Assembly: GCA_937873255.1 (NCBI GenBank)
Contig: CALMVM010000076.1
Span: 1-5,921 of the forward strand
Length of the DNA: 5,921 nucleotides
Origin: an uncultured Verrucomicrobiota bacterium
GTDB lineage: Bacteria > Verrucomicrobiota > Verrucomicrobiia > Chthoniobacterales > SZAS-18
Reading direction: 5' to 3'
This document shows positions 1 through 5,921 of the stretch, piece by piece; position 1 is the first letter of the stretch, and the number at the start of each line of letters is the position of its first letter. The notes beneath the pieces are model-generated. The model was not told where the DNA came from, ran no database searches, and saw only the letters and a list, made by a program, of their open reading frames with translations. The position numbers and the translations under genes were made by a program.

Positions 1-1593
1 CAAAACAACAACCGACAGTATCTCTGTCGTCACATTATCAATAAAAACGTGGCGAGCAATCCCTCGCCCGGGTACGTCCAGCGCGTGGTGTCCGTCTTCA
101 ACGATGACGGCACGACCAACCATGTGCGCGGCAACATGACGGCGGTCGTCAAGGCGATCCTGCTCGACGGCGAGGCGCGCAACGCATCGCTCGCCGCATC
201 GACGGCGACGGCCGGCAAGCAGCGTGAACCGCTCCTGCGCATCGCCGGGCCAGCGCGCACGTTCCTCGCGGCCGACAACACCGGGACGTTCAGCGAATCC
301 GGGGCCATCGGCATGACGGTCACGACCGCCAACCCGCACCACTTCACGGCGGGCGACGCCGTTTGGCTGGACTTCTCCGTGAACACCGGTGCCACTCCGG
401 CGACCAACCCCTCCACGGGCAGTTACTCGGTATCCAGCGTGCCGAGCGCGACGACGTTCATTGTCAACGCGCCCAGCTTGGCGAGCGTCACTTATTCGCA
501 GGCGGCGGGCTCGAACACGCTCACGGTCAACACCGGTGGCCCGGCGGTCGGCGGCGAGGTGTATCTGAAGTTCGTCACGGCGACGGGCGGCACGGAAACC
601 GACGGCATCTACACGGTCGCCACGGTTCCGAACGGTTCGTCGTTCACCGTCACGACGACCGGGACGGCTCCGACGACGGCGGTCACCGGCACCGTCGTCG
701 TGCCCAAGCTCAGCGCGCTGGACACGATCACCAACCCGACCGGTTCCACGGCCAGCACCATCACGATTGCGACCTACACCAATGCCAACGTCAACGTCGG
801 CGACCGGGTCTGGATGGTCTGGCCCGCTGGCAAGCAGTTGACCGACTCCGAGTGGACGGTTGCCAGCGTCGTCGACGAACGGCATTTCACGGTGGCGACC
901 TCGACGAAGTACACCGCGGAGACCAGCATCGGCACCATCACGGTTTTCCCGCTGGCCGTTCCGCCGCTGACCCGCTCGGGCAACGTCGCCTTGCCGGGCA
1001 GCAAATTCGACATGGGCAACACGAACTCCGTGATCGTCCAGAGTCCTCTCGACGCGCCGACCGTGTTCAACTTCTTCTACCCCGATTATCAGTTCCCGGG
1101 AACGCTGGCGAACAATAATCTGACCACGCCGGAGTTCCAGTTGACGACGGATTCCAATCTGATGACGCTGACGAACACGATCAACTCCACGATCCTGTCC
1201 TCCGGCAACACCAGCGGATTGAGCAACTTCAAGTCCGGTGCGATCAACCTCGACCTGAGCGCTTACATGGGCGCGCCGTACGTGACGGTCAGCACCTCGT
1301 CCGTGACCAGCGGGACCAAGGTCACCGCGACGACGACCACGACCGTCGATGCGAACGCGCTCGTCAACAAGCTCGGCGATGTCCTCGGCGGCGGAACGCT
1401 GTCCCCGGCGACGAAGTCCTCCATTGTGGCGTTCATCAACAACACGACTTACTTCCCGCCGACGCAAACCGCCACGGGCACGACGACCGCGCCGCCCGCC
1501 GCGCCTTCCCTGCCGACGACCAGCGCACGCGATAAGATCCGCGCCGCCGTCCAGCTCATTTTGGAGTCGCCCGATTACGCCGTTCAGCAATAA
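1..1593 (+). CDS. DUF1800 family secreted protein, 3' part (5' end outside window)
   Basis: The frame is open from base 1, so 530 residues of the C-terminal part are seen. The GTG at 49 is unlikely to be the real start, because the conserved stretch L-C-R-H-I-I-N-K-N-V-A-S-N-P-S-P-G-Y-V spans it. DUF1800 proteins have a matching R-x-L-I-x-x-L-V-x-S-N-P-S-P motif. Other family marks are V-R-G-N-M-T-A-V-V-K-A-I-L-L-D near base 127, G-K-Q-R-E-P-L-L-R near 217, Q-S-P-L-D-A-P-T-V-F-N-F-F-Y-P-D-Y near 1039 and the ending L-I-L-E-S-P-D-Y-A-V-Q-Q. Between the third and fourth blocks lies an insert rich in Thr, Val, Ser and Gly with three degenerate beta repeats. The family is normally exported and encoded next to DUF1501, as here (17-base gap). 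Its biochemical function is not established. Family assignment is firm; role is unknown. Confidence 0.9.
   Translation, partial: QNNNRQYLCRHIINKNVASNPSPGYVQRVVSVFNDDGTTNHVRGNMTAVVKAILLDGEARNASLAASTATAGKQREPLLRIAGPARTFLAADNTGTFSESGAIGMTVTTANPHHFTAGDAVWLDFSVNTGATPATNPSTGSYSVSSVPSATTFIVNAPSLASVTYSQAAGSNTLTVNTGGPAVGGEVYLKFVTATGGTETDGIYTVATVPNGSSFTVTTTGTAPTTAVTGTVVVPKLSALDTITNPTGSTASTITIATYTNANVNVGDRVWMVWPAGKQLTDSEWTVASVVDERHFTVATSTKYTAETSIGTITVFPLAVPPLTRSGNVALPGSKFDMGNTNSVIVQSPLDAPTVFNFFYPDYQFPGTLANNNLTTPEFQLTTDSNLMTLTNTINSTILSSGNTSGLSNFKSGAINLDLSAYMGAPYVTVSTSSVTSGTKVTATTTTTVDANALVNKLGDVLGGGTLSPATKSSIVAFINNTTYFPPTQTATGTTTAPPAAPSLPTTSARDKIRAAVQLILESPDYAVQQ
304..906 (+). repeat. Three degenerate ~50-residue beta repeats inside the DUF1800 protein
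   Basis: The translation contains three copies of one pattern, at about 304-471, 511-660 and 754-906. Each has an alternating hydrophobic/Thr strand (M-T-V-T-T, L-T-V-N-T, I-T-I-A-T), then G-[DE]-x-V-[WY]-[LM], then a Gly/Thr-rich turn, then [YW]-[ST]-V-x-[ST]-V and a final F-[IT]-V. Spacing is similar in all three, but sequence identity is low, so these are old protein-level repeats, not recent DNA duplications. They resemble small Ig-like or tail-fibre-like beta modules. I recall comparable inserts in other verrucomicrobial DUF1800 proteins. A binding or spacer role is a guess. Confidence 0.6.
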
Positions 1594-1610
1594 CCCCCCC
1601 ACCCTTGCCC

Positions 1611-3182
1611 ATGCGATCCGACGACCATTCTTCCGGTTTGCGCCACCCCTCGCGGCGCACGTTCATTCGTCAGGCGTTGTGCGCGACCGTCGGCACGGCG
1701 GCGTTGACGAATACGATCCGCGATCTGCGTTTCATCAATGCGGCGATGGCCCAGTCGTCGGGCATCAGCGACTACAAGGCGCTGGTTTGCATCTTCCTCA
1801 ACGGCGGCAACGATTCCAACAACCTTTTCATCCCGACGATCCCGTCGGAGTATGCCAATTACGCCGCGATCCGCACCGCCGCGCTCGCCATTCCGAATGC
1901 CAACGGCTCCGGTGCGGCGGCGCTGGCGCTGAACTCTCAGACCAGCGACGGGCACACGTACGGCATCCACCCGGCCTGCCCGGAGTTGCAGGCGCTTTTC
2001 AACGCGGGGAAGATGGCTCCCGTTTTTAATGTCGGCACGCTGGTTTACCCCGTGACGAAGGCGCAATACACGGCGGGGTCGGTGCCGCTGCCGCCGCAAC
2101 TTTTCTCGCACGCGGATCAGCAGGTGCAATGGCAAACTTCCGTCCCCGATCAGCCGCCCGCGACCGGTTGGGGCGGGCGGTGCGCCGACCTGCTCGACGC
2201 CTACAACCCGCACAACGGCAACACCGCCGTGCTGTCGATGTGTGTGACGCTCGCGGGTTCCAACACGTTCGAGGTGGGCGGCACGGTCCAGCAGTATTCG
2301 GTGTCCAGCGGCGGCGTGGTGTCGCTCAACACGAACCTCGGGCCGACGGCGGCACAGACGGCGCGCAAGGACACGCTTTCCAGTATCCTTCTCAACGCCG
2401 ATGGGCATCAGAATATGATGCTCTCGAATTACTCGATGGCGCTTGAGCACGCGATGGCCAGCGGTGTTGGCCTGACGACGGCGCTGAATGCCTCCCCGAT
2501 GGCTTCGTACTGGAATGCGGCGACCACTTTCCCGACGACCGTGACGGTGCCGAATAGTGGCGGCAGTTTTACGTCGAGTCTCATGTCGCAACTCAAGATG
2601 GTCGCCAAGATTATTGAAGCGGGCTACCGCGCGAGCGCGACCTCATCCGGCCTCGGCATGAAGCGGCAGATTTTCTTTGTCCAGGTGGGCGGTTACGATC
2701 TGCACACCGGCCAGACGGGCAACGCGGGCTCGACGACCCCGAACGACTCCAAGGTGATCATCGGCGCGCAGGCCAACCTCTTCGCTGAACTCAGCCAGAG
2801 CATGAACGCGTTCCAGAATGCCATGACGCAGATCGGCACGGCGTACGGCGACGCGGCGTTCGACCAGCGCGTCACGTCGTTCACGGTGAGCGATTTCGGA
2901 CGCACGTTCCCGAGCAACAGCCTCGGCAGCGACCACGGTTGGGGCAGCCACCACATGGTGATCGGCGGAGGGGTGAAAGGCCAGCGGACTTATGGGACGT
3001 GGCCGACACTCACCGTCGGCGGTCCCGATGACACCAGCACGGGGCGGTGGATTCCGACGACGGCCGTGGACCAGTATGCGGCGACGATGGCGAGGTGGTT
3101 CGGCGTGGATAGCGCGCACATGCCGACCGTGTTCCCGAATCTTGGGCGGTTTTCGTCGCCCTATCTTGGATTCCTCGGCTAG
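1611..3182 (+). CDS. DUF1501 family secreted protein with Tat-like leader
   Basis: This complete gene encodes 523 residues from ATG 1611; a TTG at 1605 would add two residues and is less likely. No clear ribosome binding site is seen. The leader has S-R-R-T-F-I-R at residues 14-20, followed by a weakly hydrophobic stretch and A-x-A-like sites near 44-47, as expected for a twin-arginine signal. DUF1501 marks are F-L-N-G-G-N-D-S-N-N (62-71), G-I-H-P-A-C-P-E-L (118-126), S-H-A-D-Q-Q-V-Q-W-Q (166-175), G-W-G-G-R (186-190) and S-D-F-G-R-T-F with D-H-G-W-G-S-H-H (427-448). The family belongs to the alkaline-phosphatase/sulfatase-like fold; the conserved Asp and His residues near 428-448 would suit metal binding. 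The substrate is unknown. It sits 17 bases behind the DUF1800 gene, so the two are probably co-transcribed and act together. Confidence 0.92.
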   Translation: MRSDDHSSGLRHPSRRTFIRQALCATVGTAALTNTIRDLRFINAAMAQSSGISDYKALVCIFLNGGNDSNNLFIPTIPSEYANYAAIRTAALAIPNANGSGAAALALNSQTSDGHTYGIHPACPELQALFNAGKMAPVFNVGTLVYPVTKAQYTAGSVPLPPQLFSHADQQVQWQTSVPDQPPATGWGGRCADLLDAYNPHNGNTAVLSMCVTLAGSNTFEVGGTVQQYSVSSGGVVSLNTNLGPTAAQTARKDTLSSILLNADGHQNMMLSNYSMALEHAMASGVGLTTALNASPMASYWNAATTFPTTVTVPNSGGSFTSSLMSQLKMVAKIIEAGYRASATSSGLGMKRQIFFVQVGGYDLHTGQTGNAGSTTPNDSKVIIGAQANLFAELSQSMNAFQNAMTQIGTAYGDAAFDQRVTSFTVSDFGRTFPSNSLGSDHGWGSHHMVIGGGVKGQRTYGTWPTLTVGGPDDTSTGRWIPTTAVDQYAATMARWFGVDSAHMPTVFPNLGRFSSPYLGFLG

Positions 3183-3194
3183 GCCCGCTTGCGA

Positions 3195-3241
3195 GTTGCC
3201 GGATGTTTCGTCGCGTTGACGGCCCGAAGTCTCCGGACAAC
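3195..3241 (+). other. Imperfect intergenic hairpin after the DUF1501 gene
   Basis: GTTGCCGGA (3195-3203) pairs with TCCGGACAAC (3232-3241) over nine base pairs with one bulged A at 3237. Inside the loop, CGTC (3209-3212) can pair with GACG (3218-3221); alternatively TTCG (3207-3210) can pair with CGAA (3225-3228). There is no run of T after the stem, so it is not a standard intrinsic terminator. It could attenuate transcription or stabilise the upstream mRNA, or be chance in GC-rich DNA. Confidence 0.35.
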
Positions 3242-3267
3242 GGCGCGTCGCACCACGAATTTTCCCG

Positions 3268-3888
3268 ATGAAACGACAACGCTCTGCCGTCGCATTGGGG
3301 CTGATGGTCGTTGCGTTGCTCGCATGGCTGGTGGTCCGCTCCCGCCTTCCTTCCCCGACTCCCAATCCGCCGAAGACCGATGTGCCCACGGCATCGCCGG
3401 TTCCGAACCCGGGCGTGGCGGTTTCACCGCACGCGTCCCCGGTGAACACCCCGACCATCCAGAGCCCCTCGCCGGTACCGACGCCGACGCCAAAGCCACC
3501 GGACCGGGCCCCTCCTGATTCAACGGTGGGTCCATCGGCCTCTCCGGCCGCGTCTGTTTCCATCACTGCCAACCCGCCGCCGGCGTCGTCCGAATCGGCC
3601 ACGATCAACGCGATCAAGGTGCGGCGCATGATCACCGATTTCCACACGCTGACCGGCGAGAATCCCGTCGGCACCAACGCCGAGATCATGGCTGCCGTGA
3701 TGGGCAAGAACCCGCGTCAGGCGATTGTCGGTCCGCCGGAGGGACTGGGTCTGAACACGAAGGGCGAATTGGTGGACGACTGGGGCACTCCGTATTTCTT
3801 TCATCAGCTGAGCCGCGATGTCATGGAGATCCATTCCGCCGGCCCGGACAGAATTCTGGGCACCGCCGACGATGTCATCGTGCGCTGA
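3268..3888 (+). CDS. Membrane-anchored protein with Pro-rich linker and GspG-like C-terminal domain
   Basis: The 206-residue product starts at ATG 3268. Residues 1-6 are basic and about 8-23 form one hydrophobic segment, probably an uncleaved anchor with the rest outside the cytoplasm. Residues 27-107 are a low-complexity linker rich in Pro, Ser and Thr, with P-T-P-T-P-K-P-P near 71-78. The folded part, about 112-206, starts with a helix (A-I-K-V-R-R-M-I-T-D-F-H) and ends with D-W-G-T-P-Y (171-176), then S-A-G-P-D-R-I-L-G-T-A-D-D-V-I (190-204). That ending matches the D-x-W-G-x-P-Y ... S-x-G-x-D-G ... D-D-I pattern of the calcium-binding C-terminal part of type II secretion major pseudopilins. 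The pilin N-terminal G-F-T-x-x-E processing site is absent, so this is not a normal pseudopilin. It lies 85 bases after DUF1501. Function is unknown; a surface or secretion-associated role is inferred. Confidence 0.8.
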   Translation: MKRQRSAVALGLMVVALLAWLVVRSRLPSPTPNPPKTDVPTASPVPNPGVAVSPHASPVNTPTIQSPSPVPTPTPKPPDRAPPDSTVGPSASPAASVSITANPPPASSESATINAIKVRRMITDFHTLTGENPVGTNAEIMAAVMGKNPRQAIVGPPEGLGLNTKGELVDDWGTPYFFHQLSRDVMEIHSAGPDRILGTADDVIVR

Positions 3889-3910
3889 AGACAGCCGATC
3901 CCTTGGAAGG

Positions 3911-5233
3911 ATGGTAGGATCGGTTTGTTTGTGGCGCATCTTGCGCACGTGTATTGCGGTGGGGCTTTCGGTTGCAGGTGTGGTCCTGTCGCCGACTCCC
4001 GCATGTGCGCACGTGCCGGTTCCCGATAGTGTGCTCAATCCACAGTCCGCTCCCGAGGCTTGGAATGTCCTGCGCTTGGCTTCCGCCAATCTCGAAAGGC
4101 TCGTGCGAGAGGATCGTCTCGCCGAGGTGCCCGATCAGGCTTCCCTGTGCGGTCCGGCTTTGCGGACGCTGGCGCGCCTGGCGGAAGGGACGCCGGCCCG
4201 GCAATCGACTGCCATGGGAACCGTGCGGGCCGCGTCGGCCGTCGATTCACTCGCGCAAGCGTGCATCGCGGGCGACCGGGGCAGCATCGAGGCGGCGTTG
4301 AGGAAGCTGCACGCCGCGCTACACCTGTTGGCCGAGGGTCAGGACCAGCGAACGGTCAACGCGGACATCTTCTTTTGCGCGATGCATCCCGACGTTTTGA
4401 GCGTGGACGGCCAGGCGCTCTGTCCGAAATGCGGCATGGCACTAACGCCGCGCAGAATCCCTTACAGCTTTGTGTATGCCGCTCCGCCGGGGGAACCGTC
4501 GATGGTTCTTACAACCGAGACCGACATGCCGCCGACCGCCGGCAGGCCGTTGCAAATCAAGCTTCGATTGGTGAAAAAAGACGGGACGCCGGTGAGTCCG
4601 GCAGACCTGTTGGTCGCGCACACGCAACGGATTCACCTGCTGATCATCGATCCGACGATGGAGGATTATCATCACGAGCACCCGACCCCGACGGATAACC
4701 CTGGCGAGTATCACTGCACGTTTATTCCGGCGAAAACTTCGACTTACCGGATTTTTGCTGACGTGGTGCCGTCGGCGACAGGCATTCAGGAATATATCGT
4801 GGCCGACTTGAAAGGCATGTCTCCGGGGGCGTGGGGCGGACCGACGACGATCCAGAGGGCGACCACGTTCGATTCCGACGCGGGCGGCCTGCATTTTCGG
4901 CTCTCGCATGGCACGGCTGATGGGGTCGCTGTGCATGCCCAGACGACACAATTGCTCACGGTTTCTGTACGCGAACGCGACGGTCGTCCGGTCGAGCGGC
5001 TCGAACCCGTGATGAACGCCTTTGCTCATCTCGTTGGTTTTTACGAAGACGGCTGCACGGTGATCCACTCGCATCCTCAAGGAGCCGAAGTCGAGGACGC
5101 GGCCTTGCGAGGCGGGCCATCGTTAGAATTCAGACTTTATCCGCCGAAATCGGGTTTCGTGAGATTATTCTGCCAAGTCTGCGTGGACGGAAAAATGATT
5201 TTCGCGCCGTTCGATCTCGTGATCGTCCCGTAG
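3911..5233 (+). CDS. Exported heavy-metal-binding-domain protein with two YtkA-like domains
   Basis: The 440-residue product probably handles copper or another heavy metal in the periplasm. The frame is open back to an ATG at 3818 inside the previous gene. I chose ATG 3911 because a signal peptide follows directly: hydrophobic core about 14-27, then A-C-A at 31-33, with predicted cleavage before His34. TTG 3929, with AGGA about nine bases upstream, would also keep the leader. Residues about 48-145 are probably helical. A heavy-metal-binding domain follows: C156-x-M158-H159-P160 and C171-P-K-C174-G-M176, as in domains fused to CusB-type adaptors and copper ATPases. Two beta domains resemble the YtkA/FixH group: about 197-300 with H242, H254, H255 and H257, and about 345-440 with H373, H386 and H388. 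C421-Q-V-C424 near the end is an extra Cys pair. It starts 22 bases after the previous gene and may share its transcript. The metal and partners are inferred. Confidence 0.88.
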   Translation: MVGSVCLWRILRTCIAVGLSVAGVVLSPTPACAHVPVPDSVLNPQSAPEAWNVLRLASANLERLVREDRLAEVPDQASLCGPALRTLARLAEGTPARQSTAMGTVRAASAVDSLAQACIAGDRGSIEAALRKLHAALHLLAEGQDQRTVNADIFFCAMHPDVLSVDGQALCPKCGMALTPRRIPYSFVYAAPPGEPSMVLTTETDMPPTAGRPLQIKLRLVKKDGTPVSPADLLVAHTQRIHLLIIDPTMEDYHHEHPTPTDNPGEYHCTFIPAKTSTYRIFADVVPSATGIQEYIVADLKGMSPGAWGGPTTIQRATTFDSDAGGLHFRLSHGTADGVAVHAQTTQLLTVSVRERDGRPVERLEPVMNAFAHLVGFYEDGCTVIHSHPQGAEVEDAALRGGPSLEFRLYPPKSGFVRLFCQVCVDGKMIFAPFDLVIVP

Positions 5234-5328
5234 TCAACACACTCGTCTCGAAGCATTCGTGTAAGGAGTTTTTGGTGAATGGGTGAATTTGATCGGGTGA
5301 GATGACGCTATTCCTCAAGTCAAGAAAC

Positions 5329-5348
5329 GGTAGTGATTTCAGATTGAA
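5329..5348 (+). repeat. Candidate left terminal inverted repeat of the IS1-like element
   Basis: GGTAGTGATTTCAGATTGAA fits the IS1-family end pattern GGT-xx-TG-xxxx-CA-xx-TT: compared with the IS1 left end, the GGT, TG, CA and TT positions agree. Its distance of 53 bases from the transposase start supports the call. The matching right end lies outside the window, so this is unconfirmed. Confidence 0.5.
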
Positions 5349-5381
5349 TGACATCGGCTGATTTATCGGCAAGGCTGGGCG

Positions 5382-5921
5382 ATGGCAGGAACATCCTCCT
5401 TGGCCGTGGAAGGCGCGCCACGCTGCACGCGTTGCGGCAGCGAGCGCATCGTCAAAAACGGCAAAAACGCCTGCGGCCACCAGCAGTTCCGCTGTCGGGC
5501 GCGCGGGGCGTGCCGGGTGCCGCGACCCAAAAGCCGCCAAGCGCCCCCCCGAGCGCCAGGAGGAGGTGCTGCGCGCCGTGGCGACCGAGCGACTGGGCCC
5601 GCGGGCGGCGGCGCGGGTCTTTGGCGTGGGCGCAACCCCGTCATCGGTTGGCTCGGAAAAAAAGCCGCGAGCCTGCCGCCTTTGCGTGAAGCCTTGCTGC
5701 CTGCCGAGGCGGGCGACGTGCGCGAACTCGACGAGGCTTTGGAGTTTCGTGCGCAACAAAACCAACGCGCGCCGAGTCTGGGTCGCGCTCTACCGCCAGA
5801 CCGTCAGATGATCGCTTTCTTTGTCGGCGACCGCCCGGCTGGGAGCGCCCGCGCCCTGCGTGAGCGCTGATCTTTCCTCGAAAACGCGGACTGGACTCTC
5901 GTGGTTTTCGTTGAGGGTTGG
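5382..5921 (+). pseudogene. IS1-family transposase, frameshifted and 3'-incomplete
   Basis: Protein traces alternate between two frames. From ATG 5382, C-T-R-C-G-S-E-R-I-V-K-N-G-K and G-H-Q-Q-F-R-C-R-A-R form a zinc-finger-like start with its fourth Cys replaced by Arg. Near 5515 the trace moves to the next frame, giving E-R-Q-E-E-V-L-R-A-V and A-A-A-R-V-F-G-V-G (helix-turn-helix). Near 5630 it returns to the first frame, giving N-P-V-I-G-W-L-G-K-K-A-A-S-L-P and the acidic E-L-D-E. Near 5737 it shifts again to L-W-S-F-V-R-N-K-T-N-A-R-R-V-W-V-A-L-Y. Near 5805 it shifts back to R-Q-M-I-A-F-F-V-G-D-R. A TGA at 5868 interrupts that frame, which then reads S-F-L-E-N-A-D-W-T-L-V-V-F-V-E-G-W, weakly like the IS1 InsB stretch ending D-G-W. 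Four shifts plus a stop make it inactive unless the sequence is faulty. The 162-codon open frame from 5382 is a composite, not a working gene. Confidence 0.72.
5657..5663 (+). other. A7 run at the position of the IS1 frameshift site
   Basis: Seven A residues lie just after the helix-turn-helix segment (codons for W-L-G-K-K-A). IS1 carries its A6C slippery site for InsA-InsB frameshifting at the corresponding point. Here the homologous frame reads straight through, so the run may be a relic, a slippage site, or simply Lys-Lys codons. Confidence 0.35.

Larger units (their letters stand above)
5329..5921 (+). mobile_element. Degenerate IS1-family insertion sequence, right end not in window
   Basis: A candidate left inverted repeat at 5329 is followed 53 bases later by the start of a decayed IS1-type transposase, which matches the IS1 arrangement, where the first gene begins about 55 bases in. 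The protein traces show the IS1 order: zinc-finger-like segment, helix-turn-helix, then catalytic region. Transposase-like sequence continues to the window edge, so the right inverted repeat and the target duplication cannot be seen. Upstream DNA (5234-5328) is more AT-rich than the genes and holds no gene I can support; it contains two copies of GGTGAAT at 5274 and 5282. Confidence 0.65.

Noticed and set aside
363..1118. 251-codon open frame on the + strand inside the DUF1800 gene
   Set aside because: Its product is an Arg/His/Gly-rich alternate-frame reading of the repeat region with no family marks.
1584..2591. 335-codon open frame on the - strand opposite the DUF1501 gene
   Set aside because: Its product is extremely rich in Arg and has no recognisable motif; it is a shadow of a well-supported gene in GC-rich DNA.
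2643..3707. 354-codon open frame on the - strand
   Set aside because: It spans the end of DUF1501, the intergenic gap and the linker of the next gene, and its product is low-complexity; an antisense shadow.
3818..3910. Extended N terminus of the metal-binding protein from ATG 3818
   Set aside because: It would overlap the previous gene by 71 bases and place about 31 polar residues before a good signal peptide.
5247..5275. Possible terminator after the metal-binding gene (CGAA-GCA-TTCG followed later by TTTTT)
   Set aside because: The stem is only four base pairs and the T run is separated from it by about eight bases; too weak to call.
5279..5305. Eight-codon reading frame after an AAGGAG sequence (5263-5268), and a 19-codon frame from 5302
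   Set aside because: The ribosome-binding-like site is good, but both frames are very short, end at once or run into the IS end, and match nothing.
5130..5765. 211-codon open frame on the - strand crossing the IS boundary
   Set aside because: It runs antisense through the end of the metal-binding gene and the transposase relic and resembles no family I know.

Overview
The window looks like a piece of a high-GC chromosome from the Verrucomicrobiota (or a close relative in the PVC group). The main reason is a tandem pair of secreted proteins, DUF1800 then DUF1501, a pairing typical of Verrucomicrobia and Planctomycetes. The DUF1800 protein also carries the long beta-repeat insert that I recall from verrucomicrobial members. 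Shine-Dalgarno sequences in front of the genes are poor. The assignment rests on remembered family resemblance, not on a search.

Layout, all on the + strand. Positions 1-1593 hold the 3' part of a DUF1800 gene whose start lies left of the window. Seventeen bases later comes a complete DUF1501 gene with a twin-arginine-like leader (1611-3182). An 85-base gap with an imperfect hairpin follows. Next is a membrane-anchored protein with a long proline-rich linker and a C-terminal domain like the end of GspG-type pseudopilins (3268-3888). Twenty-two bases later begins an exported protein with a heavy-metal-binding domain (C-x-M-H-P ... C-P-K-C-G-M) and two histidine-containing YtkA/FixH-like beta domains (3911-5233). 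After about 95 bases of more AT-rich sequence, a decayed IS1-family element starts near 5329 and runs to the right edge. Its transposase is broken by several frameshifts and an in-frame stop.

Functionally, all four intact or partial genes encode proteins expected outside the cytoplasm. DUF1800 and DUF1501 almost certainly act together, but their biochemical role is not established. The GspG-like protein may belong to the same export or surface machinery. The metal-binding protein points to periplasmic copper or other heavy-metal handling, and its link to the first three genes is only positional. I see no RNA genes, CRISPR array or convincing promoter, and no clearly novel system. The best leads are the pseudopilin-like domain on a non-pilin anchor, the predicted N-terminal histidine of the metal-binding protein, and the IS1-like remnant.
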